Assembly (NCBI RefSeq): GCF_002410825.1
Contig: NZ_DHOS01000075.1
Coordinates: forward strand, 1-41,955
DNA: 41,955 bases
Reading direction: 5' to 3'
Origin: Proteiniphilum sp. UBA5384
GTDB lineage: Bacteria; Bacteroidota; Bacteroidia; Bacteroidales; Dysgonomonadaceae
In this document: positions 35,506 through 41,955 of the stretch, piece after piece
Layout of the letters: each line of letters opens with the position of its first letter
Numbering within the stretch: position 1 is the first letter of the stretch
Translations under genes and position numbers: made by a program
Notes under the pieces: generated by a model
What the model was told of the DNA's origin: nothing
The model's database searches: none
What the model saw: only the letters and a program-made list of their open reading frames with translations

Positions 35506-35607
35506 ACAATCCTGTCATACATTTGATAAATAAATACCGAAAGAGTTGTTTAAAATTCCCGTAATGTTATTTTCTTTATCATCCCGAAAGAAAATTCAAT
35601 TTTTATT

Positions 35608-35783
35608 TTGGCAGGTCTTCTGACTTACTCTGTTTCCGGCAGCCTTCCCTTTACAAATAAATAAAAGTGGCAAAAAGAATTGCGAAAACATTTGAATGAG
35701 TTTACAGCAGCGGGTTCTGTTCAGGACTTACACCTGATTCCCTTTTCATTCCGGTCGAGAGGCCTCTCCGCCGGAACACCAAA
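35608..35783 (-). ncRNA. Cobalamin riboswitch 3, heading nrdH-nrdI-nrdE-nrdF
   Basis: On the minus strand: AAAAGGGAA, the hairpin TCAGGTGTAAGTCCTGA, CCCGCTGCTGTAAAC, and the B12 box GTCAGAAGACCTGCC (plus 35610-35624). The variable arm between them is AT-rich and lacks a clear CCACTG block, so it is a little less canonical than the other two. It lies about 245 nt before nrdH; no terminator hairpin of note is seen between. It should turn off the class Ib reductase when B12 is present. Confidence 0.9.
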
Positions 35784-35967
35784 ACGTGCTACAAATATCG
35801 AATAAAAAAATGGAATTGGCACCTTAAAAGATATTTTATTTTCTATGAAGTATCGACAAAGTTTATATAAATGGAAAACTTTAGTTTTATTTTATATCAA
35901 AAAGTTTTCCTTTTTGAAAATTATAATGCGCACTTCATATGGAATCCTTTCCAATCTGCAAAAAAAA

Positions 35968-36486
35968 TTATTTATCAAATCCATTGCGGGATAGAATGCC
36001 TTGAGTGTAATAATGTTTTATTTCCCGCATGTCGGTTACAAGATCGGCGATGTCGATAATCTCTTGAGGTGCATATCTTCCAGTAATGATCACTTCTGTT
36101 GAAGTACGTCGATTTTGAAGGCTTTCAATGACATCTTGCATGTCGAGCAGTTTATAATGAAGCGCTATATTGAGTTCGTCGAGTATTACGAGGTCATATT
36201 GTCCGGAATGCAACAGATGCTTACTTTTCTTCCATCCTTGACGGGCTGCATCAAAGTCTTCAGAAGTAGGATCGCCATCAATAAAGCAACGCCGGCCAAA
36301 CTGTTCAATTTTTACATTCGAGTGGAGGTTCTCTATATCTGTCTCGTTATATTTGATACTTTTGATGAATTGACCTATATATACTCTCTTGCCGGCACCT
36401 AATGCCCGGACTGCAAGCCCGAACGCAGCAGTAGTTTTACCTTGTCCGTTACCGGTATATATATGGATGTAACCTTTATTTTCCAT
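35968..36486 (-). CDS. cobO: Cob(I)yrinic acid a,c-diamide adenosyltransferase
   Basis: The 172-residue protein has the P-loop GNGQGKTT (residues 13-20), RRCFIDG, and DLVILDELNIALHY, the CobA/CobO/BtuR pattern. It adds the adenosyl group to reduced corrinoids to make coenzyme B12, needed by class II reductase and methylmalonyl-CoA mutase. The ATG is only 5 nt from a -7 element (36491-36498), so the transcript is probably leaderless. It has no riboswitch itself; riboswitch 3 lies downstream. Confidence 0.93.
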   Translation of the reverse strand: MENKGYIHIYTGNGQGKTTAAFGLAVRALGAGKRVYIGQFIKSIKYNETDIENLHSNVKIEQFGRRCFIDGDPTSEDFDAARQGWKKSKHLLHSGQYDLVILDELNIALHYKLLDMQDVIESLQNRRTSTEVIITGRYAPQEIIDIADLVTDMREIKHYYTQGILSRNGFDK

Positions 36487-36490
36487 GAAA

Positions 36491-36526
36491 CAAAGATATA
36501 TCTTTTCTTTATTTGTTTTATATTTG
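36491..36526. promoter_or_regulatory. Divergent promoter pair between cobO and the DUF2284 gene
   Basis: TATCTTTG on the minus strand (plus 36491-36498) faces cobO; TATATTTG on the plus strand (36519-36526) faces the DUF2284 gene. Both fit TAnnTTTG. The -33 boxes overlap the opposite promoter and are not clear. Confidence 0.5.
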
Positions 36527-36554
36527 GGACTTTATTTTGTCTGCACGGTTTCTT

Positions 36555-37148
36555 ATGTTGAAAATTAAAAACATCGTAAAACGGGTTTCTGCCTGTGATT
36601 ATATAAACAATTACCGGGACGCCTGTCGTTTTATAGAATATTGCAAAGAATGCAACAAGTATGGTACTATGTGGGTATGTCCCCCTTACCGGTTTGAGCC
36701 GCTCTCCCGCATTGAAAACTATAAATATGTTTATATAGTAGGAACAAAAGTGTTTATAGACGAAGTTACACGCCATACCCCGACCAATCCTCAAGAGCAG
36801 AAGGATATTTCATACTGTATAATGGAAGAGACCCGTAAAGGTATAGATGGACGATTACTCGGTCTTGAGAAGCAATATCCCGGCAGTCTGGTTTTTTTTG
36901 CGGGAAGTTGTTTTCTATGCAGTAAGGAAGAGTGTACACGGAGTAAAGGTCAGGAGTGTATTTTCCCTGAAAAAGCTCGATCTTCGTTAGAAGCATACGG
37001 GTTCGACATTGCGAGAACCACATCCGAGCTTCTGGGTATCACACTTATATGGAGCGAAAATCTTGTTTTGCCTGAATATTTCACACTCGTAAGTGCGGTT
37101 TTCTCGGATCACGAAATCGATTTGGTGAATTTTACTTCCTTATGCTGA
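36555..37148 (+). CDS. DUF2284 family cysteine-rich, probably metal-binding protein
   Basis: The 197-residue protein has two Cys clusters: an N-terminal one (Cys14, Cys24, then CKEC and VCPPY, about 30-44) and a later one (CFLCSKEEC...GQEC) that look able to hold Fe-S clusters or metal. The family is DUF2284; its role is not established, and members occur widely in anaerobes. ATG 36555 is chosen since the -7 element lies just upstream. It is divergent from cobO by 68 nt, which hints at a corrinoid or redox link, but this is only proximity. Its 3' end overlaps the 3' end of queH by 17 nt. Confidence 0.75.
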   Translation: MLKIKNIVKRVSACDYINNYRDACRFIEYCKECNKYGTMWVCPPYRFEPLSRIENYKYVYIVGTKVFIDEVTRHTPTNPQEQKDISYCIMEETRKGIDGRLLGLEKQYPGSLVFFAGSCFLCSKEECTRSKGQECIFPEKARSSLEAYGFDIARTTSELLGITLIWSENLVLPEYFTLVSAVFSDHEIDLVNFTSLC

Positions 37149-37671
37149 ATTCGCAACCGCAATATTGCTGGTTATAAAAGTTATTCTCCTGTAACAATAT
37201 ATTTCGTCGTTCGGTCAATCCCTCTTTTCGCCAGTTCTTATCCCAGAAAGTCACATTCTCGACCGTGGAGGCGGCCCGGTTGCCCGCTTCGAATATATGC
37301 ACAAGGTTTTTCCAACGGGAAGAGGCAAGGGTAGTGGTAAACACAGGAAAACCGGATTGTGCGGCGAGGAGTGCGGTAGCCTGCAGGCGTATTTCAAAAC
37401 AGCGGCGACAGCGATTACCCCTTTCCGGTTCATTTTCGAGGCCTTTAATTCGTTGGAGCCATTCGGCATGATCGTAGTCGCCATCGATAATCTCAAGACC
37501 CAACGACTCCGCGTACCGTGTGCATTCGTTCTTCCGTTTCAGGTACTCCTCTTCCGGGAAGATATTGGGATTGAAATAGAACAATGTGGGACGCATATCG
37601 TGCATCATCATCCATTCTATGATAGCGGCCGAACAAGGGGCGCAACAGCAGTGTAGCAATACTTTTTCCAT
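37132..37671 (-). CDS. queH: Epoxyqueuosine reductase QueH
   Basis: The 179-residue protein has the QueH (DUF208) cysteines: HCCCAPC at the N-terminus (Cys8-10, Cys13), RCRRCFEIRL in the middle and QQYCGCEFS at the end; SRWKN is also typical. It reduces epoxyqueuosine to queuosine in tRNA, using a 4Fe-4S cluster, and replaces the B12-dependent QueG. That fits the B12-sparing theme of the neighbourhood. Its ATG is 1 nt after the stop of the MACPF gene (TGAcATG), so translation may be coupled. Confidence 0.92.
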   Translation of the reverse strand: MEKVLLHCCCAPCSAAIIEWMMMHDMRPTLFYFNPNIFPEEEYLKRKNECTRYAESLGLEIIDGDYDHAEWLQRIKGLENEPERGNRCRRCFEIRLQATALLAAQSGFPVFTTTLASSRWKNLVHIFEAGNRAASTVENVTFWDKNWRKEGLTERRNILLQENNFYNQQYCGCEFSIRK

Positions 37672-37672
37672 G

Positions 37673-39166
37673 TCACAATCCTATGAATATACACCGTTGG
37701 GAATATAATTTATCACTCTCTTCCATTCCGTCCACCCATTCCTTTATCCCGTAGGCATCCATTATCTGCTTGTCATAAACGGAAAAAGCATACCGGTCTG
37801 TTCCCTTCGAATACTGCAGATAGGTCATCCCGTTCCGGACAATTTTTTTCATTTTCGTCTCATCCATTCCATTGAATGAAAAAGCCTTGATGGTTTCGGA
37901 AGGTTTTGCTTCCCGGTAAAGGATATTCAACCGGTAGAACTTCTGTTTCTCCTCTTTTATCTCCGCTGCCAGTTGGGTAGCGTCTTCACCCGGGGAGAGT
38001 TCCCGGGAATCAATCAGCACGTTATCCCCGAAACGGGTTACGAGACAGACATGGAGATAACTCTTCCCGTTATCGCTTTGGTTTACAATTTCGATACGGG
38101 GTTCCTGCATAGCAGGCGGCGTTTTGTTTTCGTCGATATATTCTTTTGCCCTCTCCTTGAAATTCTCTTCCAACAAGAAATCATAGAGCGGTTGAAGTCC
38201 TTGATCCTCGTCCGCAATGAGAGCCAGGTTGTCGTTATTAAAAGTCTTAGCCCAGGGAGTAAGGTGCACCTTGATTTTATCTACCTTCGCCAGATGCGAC
38301 AACTCCCGGAATTCTCCGCCTCCACCTATATTTTGGATGGATATCTCCACATCGGTGATGTTCGGATCCTTACTTTTCTGGTCAGTGTATATATATTCAT
38401 TACGGACCGAGTTTCCTTCCTTATCCACGGCTTCTTCCGTGTGGTTTATGCCGGAGATATAAGAAGAAAATGCCGCCTTTTTTTCGGAATCGGAGGCTTC
38501 TCCCCGGTATAATCCGGTATAGAATGCCACAGTTTTGTATCCTGTCACGAAATTCATAAGAAGATAAGAACCGTAATCATCGATTACCTTGTCGATACTG
38601 TTGTGATGCAGCTTGTCTAAAAATTCGGGAAGGAGATATTTTTCGGCGATTATCCCTTTTATGTAAGTAGAGGCCATGGACCTGTATAATATTTCAATTC
38701 TTTCATTGACCACCTCCGCAAATAGTCGTCCCGGTCGGTTTAATTTACCGGATGGTAGCAATTCATCGAGTCCTTTATCGCTGAAAGAGGTAACTTGCAC
38801 ATATTGTTTTGGATCAGCTACTACGAAAGATTGATATTCGGAGGTGAGGAGTTTTCTCGCCTCGAAAAAATGGGGTTCTTCGGTGAAGACTCTTTCAATG
38901 TCAATAACCGGCCGGTCTGCCGATAGGGAGTCGCCTCTCAGTCTGGTACCCTCTTTCTGCCCCGTTCCCCAGTATTGGGAGTAGTCGCCATCTTTGATTC
39001 CCGAATGGGTATAAGGCGTGAAAAATATATCGGTTTTTGCTTCGGGAGTATTGTCCTCCGGATTATCTACTATTTCCTCCGGATTATCAATACCATTGAT
39101 AGGGTCATCCGAACTGCAGGCAAAAGTAATTGCCAACAACATGCAAAAAAATATTTTCCGTTTCAT
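37673..39166 (-). CDS. MACPF (perforin-like) domain surface lipoprotein
   Basis: The 497-residue protein has a lipoprotein signal peptide (lipid on Cys17, CSSDD following: a Bacteroidetes surface-export signal), a Pro/Asp/Glu-rich linker, and a MACPF domain with YGSYLLMNFVTGYKT (198-212) matching the family's Tyr-Gly-Ser/Thr-His-like signature. The His usual in this motif is Tyr-Leu here. MACPF proteins of Bacteroidales include secreted antimicrobial toxins (BSAP) that kill related strains, and others of unknown role. It is a distant paralogue of the gene at 40162-41840. Function as toxin is inferred from family only. Confidence 0.8.
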   Translation of the reverse strand: MKRKIFFCMLLAITFACSSDDPINGIDNPEEIVDNPEDNTPEAKTDIFFTPYTHSGIKDGDYSQYWGTGQKEGTRLRGDSLSADRPVIDIERVFTEEPHFFEARKLLTSEYQSFVVADPKQYVQVTSFSDKGLDELLPSGKLNRPGRLFAEVVNERIEILYRSMASTYIKGIIAEKYLLPEFLDKLHHNSIDKVIDDYGSYLLMNFVTGYKTVAFYTGLYRGEASDSEKKAAFSSYISGINHTEEAVDKEGNSVRNEYIYTDQKSKDPNITDVEISIQNIGGGGEFRELSHLAKVDKIKVHLTPWAKTFNNDNLALIADEDQGLQPLYDFLLEENFKERAKEYIDENKTPPAMQEPRIEIVNQSDNGKSYLHVCLVTRFGDNVLIDSRELSPGEDATQLAAEIKEEKQKFYRLNILYREAKPSETIKAFSFNGMDETKMKKIVRNGMTYLQYSKGTDRYAFSVYDKQIMDAYGIKEWVDGMEESDKLYSQRCIFIGL

Positions 39167-39217
39167 AAGTCAAATCGTGCGAACAAGATGCAGGCACATA
39201 AAGAGTCTTTTCCTATA

Positions 39218-39225
39218 CAAAAATA
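39218..39225 (-). promoter_or_regulatory. -7 promoter element for the MACPF gene
   Basis: TATTTTTG on the minus strand about 52 nt before the ATG at 39166. The -33 region has only a partial match. The remainder of 39167-39400 shows no gene. Confidence 0.45.
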
Positions 39226-39407
39226 GCACAAAACAGGTTGAAAAGCTATTCTTTCCCGAATTATTTTGTTTTAAAGTTCGTCAGTGAAAATCATGCACTT
39301 TTTCAGTGCAAGGCTTTAGCTTCTACAAATAGTTAGTTATTTTGTAATCGGATAGAAACAACTATAATGACATATCAGGATGCGCCCCTTAGAAAAACTC
39401 AAACAAG

Positions 39408-39439
39408 TTTGGTTTTTCTCTCACCTTTCACTATTTTTG
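39408..39439 (+). promoter_or_regulatory. mntA-hepT promoter
   Basis: TTTG (39408-39411), a 20-nt spacer and TATTTTTG (39432-39439) match the Bacteroidetes consensus exactly. They lie 24 nt upstream of ATG 39463 and decide that start over an upstream ATG at 39367. Confidence 0.75.
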
Positions 39440-39462
39440 TAGCAACTGATTTAAACAGATTA

Positions 39463-39756
39463 ATGGCAACGCGCGAAGAATATATAAGATTATTGCGCAG
39501 TTTTGTTTCAGAGCATGGTGCAGAATACGGAATTTCTCGGATTGGGATTTTCGGTTCAGTAGCACGTGGCCAACAGACAGAAGATAGTGATGTGGACGTT
39601 CTGATAGAAGCTCCCGTCTTAGACTTGTTATCGCTCATAGGTATAAAACATCGTTTGGAAGAGATATTAGGTTCTCCCGTAGATGTAGTACGTAAAACTG
39701 AATATATGCCCTTACAATTCAGGAGTCAGATTGAAAAGGAGGTTATTTATGTATGA
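39463..39756 (+). CDS. mntA: MntA-type minimal nucleotidyltransferase antitoxin
   Basis: The 97-residue protein starts MATREEYIRLLR and has the minimal nucleotidyltransferase motif GSVARG (31-36) followed by DSDVDVLIE with Asp43 and Asp45; a third acidic residue follows in PVDVV. In MntA/HepT type VII systems MntA transfers AMP to a Tyr of the HepT toxin and thus neutralises it. The motifs are intact, so MntA should be active. It overlaps hepT by 8 nt. Confidence 0.85.
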   Translation: MATREEYIRLLRSFVSEHGAEYGISRIGIFGSVARGQQTEDSDVDVLIEAPVLDLLSLIGIKHRLEEILGSPVDVVRKTEYMPLQFRSQIEKEVIYV

Positions 39757-40024
39757 TTTGGAACTGATCATAAATGGGTTGCACAATATCGAAAAGTCGC
39801 TATTGCATATTATTGATCGTACTTCGTGGATTGAAACCGTTGATGATTTCCTTAAAACCCCTTCCGGAGTAGATGCACTCGACATTACTGCGATAAGGCT
39901 TATGGCTGTGGGTGAAGAGATCAAGAAAATCGAGAGACGGAGTAGAAGTGAATTACTGTCTCAATATTCTGAAATGGAATGGAAAAATATTATGGGATTT
40001 CGCGATTTTATCGCCCATGCTTAG
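39749..40024 (+). pseudogene. hepT: HepT-like HEPN toxin, truncated at its active-site motif
   Basis: The ORF of 91 residues has the HEPN helical pattern (MYDLELIINGLHNIEKSLLHI) and ends GFRDFIAHA-stop. The active motif RX4HXY is Arg85 ... His90-Ala91 and the next codon, where Tyr belongs, is TAG. Inserting 4 nt after TA restores Tyr-Phe-Gly-Val-Asp as in intact HepT; after that the match is lost. The Tyr is the residue that MntA modifies. A strong Shine-Dalgarno (aaggagg) precedes ATG 39749. Without the Tyr and the last helix it is probably not a functional toxin, or not regulated as usual. Confidence 0.78.
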
Positions 40025-40095
40025 GGGTGGATGATTCGAGAATGAGTCGGTTTAGGCATGAGGTTTGTAGTTTATTCCGGTGGCAGGAGAATATA

Positions 40096-40137
40096 AAAAG
40101 AGCCCCACGTTTTTTGATTTAATACGGGGGCTCTTTT
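40096..40137. terminator. Bidirectional terminator between hepT and the second MACPF gene
   Basis: AAAAGAGCCCC (40096-40106) pairs perfectly with GGGGCTCTTTT (40127-40137), with a 20-nt loop. A and T flanks fit use in both directions. Confidence 0.85.
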
Positions 40138-40161
40138 CGATTTAGCGTAACAAAGTTCTTC

Positions 40162-41840
40162 TTATAAAGCAACTTTATAGTGATTTTTTCTTATAGTTTC
40201 TAAGCTGATACTATTGTTAACTGGCAAACTATTTATAAGGTTTTGAAATATATAGGATTTGACCACTTTGTCGTTGTATAGTGTATAAGCTATTTTTTTG
40301 CCGGTGGCTTGTACGGAAGTTAGAAGATAAATTTTGCCGGTGCTTGAATCTATGAATTTAGTCATATTATCCATATCAAATTCATTAATATCATCCGAAA
40401 CATTCGCATATAGAGAATTTTGACTATCATCTAATGTCTTGTAATAGTTTGGCAAACCCTCAATTGCCAGATTTGGAAAAATTTTCTTTATTCTTTCGGC
40501 TTCTTCCACTAAATATGCTGAAGCTTGTGTCGGAAACATGGATGCTCTTTTTAATGGAATATACTCTCCATATCTTGTTTTTATGCTTGTTTCATAAACA
40601 GCTATTTGCTGATTATAAAAGACCATTCTTATGCTTATGCAAGGCTCCTGCATATATTTGAATTTATTTTCGGGCGTAGGACCGAATTCATAGTATCGGT
40701 ATAGAGCATTCTTTAAATTATCTTCCTCTATGAAGTCGGCTAAAGGAATAAGCGATTTTTCAGGCAAAGCAGCTATAGTAAGTTCTTCTTTATTTGCTAA
40801 AGAATTACACCAATTAGTAATATCAAAGTTGGTTTCATCAATGTTTTTAGGTGTGGTGAATTTTGAATAGGCTGGTAATCCGCCCACTGTCCGTATAGAG
40901 AATTGAACTTTCGTAAACGAATTGGTTTCAAATTGTTCTGTACCGGGAGTTCTTCCTAATACGAAGCGTTGATAATCATCATTGGAGGCACTTAATGTGC
41001 TTTTTTTATTGTTATTTTCTTTCAAATCAATAGTTGCATTGATTTCACGATCAAGATTTTTCTCAATTATGCTTTCTTCATTATGAGTGTCTGTTTTGGA
41101 CTCTGCCTCATAGAGAGCATATGCTTGTGCTCCTGAATAAAATTTTATTAAGACGAAAGCACCATACTCTTCGATTAATTCATCTGTCGAAAGTCGATAT
41201 AGCATGTTCAAAAATGATTTATCCATATAATCTTCAAAAACTTCATCTCGAATGCTCACGGGTAATACGAATTCATAATATCTATCATAAAATTTTACAC
41301 TCAATTCGCCATTCACCCGTTTGCTTTCTTGTATGATCGAACCTTTAAAAATTTCGGTACTTTTTTTCTTTGAACTTATTGAGAAAACTTTAAAATCCAA
41401 CTTAAATCCACTACTGATAGTCTTACTTTTATTGATTTTTATTTCGTATCTATCGTAGCCTGCATAAGAAGAATAATCGGTATCGGATTTTTTTGCGGGA
41501 AGAGATTTGACGGCGTTTGGATAATCAGCTAAATATTTAGGCATATCTATAACTGGAGAGCCTATATTTACACCATCTTCATATGGAAACTCTCTCAATC
41601 TGAAAGAACTCCCAAGAAAACTTTTAAAATCAGTAGTTTCGGTTCTGGTTTGTAGTGCTCTTGACTTAGGTTCATCATAAATTGGAAGAGGATAGTTTGC
41701 ATTCCTTTTTTGCAAAATTATCCTGTCAAGAGTATTTTCTACATCATTGACATCCAGAATATTTTCCTTGTCGGAACAGCCAATGAAGAAACTTATAGTA
41801 ACAAGATAATGGCGACCATGAATAATTTTTTTTGTTTCAT
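40162..41840 (-). pseudogene. MACPF (perforin-like) lipoprotein with a frameshifted signal peptide
   Basis: The main reading frame, open from about 41796 to 40162, has a lipobox ISFFIGCSDKEN and then a MACPF domain with YGAFVLIKFYSGAQAY. The only good start, ATG 41840, gives MKQKKLFMVAIILLL and then a stop (TAA) in another frame. One extra base near 41796-41800 would join a perfect signal peptide (MKQKKLFMVAIILLL-ISFFIGC) to the body. The site is not a homopolymer, so a sequencing error is less likely than elsewhere in the window. A TTG at 41715 could start a shorter, signal-less protein of 517 residues. It is a paralogue of the gene at 37673-39166. Confidence 0.75.
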
Positions 41841-41955
41841 AATCAATAAATTCTTTTTAAGAATCTGTTTTGAATTTAGAAATATTAATATAATATATTG
41901 AATATCAGCTGGTTGATTGGATATTATTTCGTAACTTTATGGTTACCAAGACATA

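Noticed and set aside
36484..36530. Cobalamin riboswitch upstream of cobO
   Set aside because: The 68-nt gap to the divergent gene has no B12 box and is too short for a riboswitch.
1..41955. CRISPR array
   Set aside because: No set of evenly spaced direct repeats of 24-40 bp was seen; no cas genes.

Overview
The window looks like a piece of a Bacteroidales chromosome, most like the Dysgonomonadaceae/Porphyromonadaceae group (Proteiniphilum or Petrimonas relatives). The reasons are promoters of the Bacteroidetes type (TTTG, about 20 nt, TAnnTTTG), few Shine-Dalgarno sites, surface lipoproteins with a Cys-Ser-(Ser)-Asp-Asp export signal, a BtuB/BtuG vitamin B12 importer pair, and an ISAon1-like insertion sequence. 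The genus is an inference.

Region 1 (1-531) is a chromosomal flank carrying the end of an ISAon1-like insertion sequence and a minus-strand terminator.

Region 2 (532-11464) is a 10.9-kb genomic island inserted in the 3' end of a tRNA-Val(UAC) gene. It is bounded by a perfect 17-bp direct repeat (532-548 and 11448-11464). It holds an intact AbiEi/AbiEii toxin-antitoxin pair in one operon with a large TOTE-type primase/SF2 helicase/PLD protein, followed by a wrecked Wadjet (JetABCD) anti-plasmid locus. jetA and jetB are intact. jetC is split into an N-terminal piece on the plus strand and a C-terminal piece on the minus strand. jetD is frameshifted. An SbcC/SMC-like ATPase gene lacks its 5' part and is frameshifted. 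The integrase next to the tRNA has lost its catalytic half, so the island probably cannot move on its own.

Region 3 (11449-17936) is housekeeping: tRNA-Val, purB, an RsuA/RluB-type pseudouridine synthase, asnS and lepA.

Region 4 (18036-37148) is organised around vitamin B12. Three cobalamin riboswitches on the minus strand head nrdD-nrdG-btuB-btuG (class III ribonucleotide reductase plus B12 uptake), metE (B12-independent methionine synthase), and nrdH-nrdI-nrdE-nrdF (class Ib ribonucleotide reductase). A corrinoid adenosyltransferase gene (cobO) and a biotin-dependent acyl-CoA carboxylase operon, probably propionyl-CoA carboxylase, lie among them. The simple reading is that when B12 is plentiful the riboswitches shut off B12-independent enzymes and uptake, and the cell uses B12-dependent enzymes encoded elsewhere.

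Region 5 (37132-41955) has queH, two MACPF (perforin-like) proteins on the minus strand, and between them an MntA/HepT-type toxin-antitoxin pair on the plus strand. The first MACPF gene is intact and ends 1 nt before queH. The second has a frameshift inside its lipoprotein signal peptide. hepT stops exactly where the conserved Tyr of its RX4HXY motif should be.
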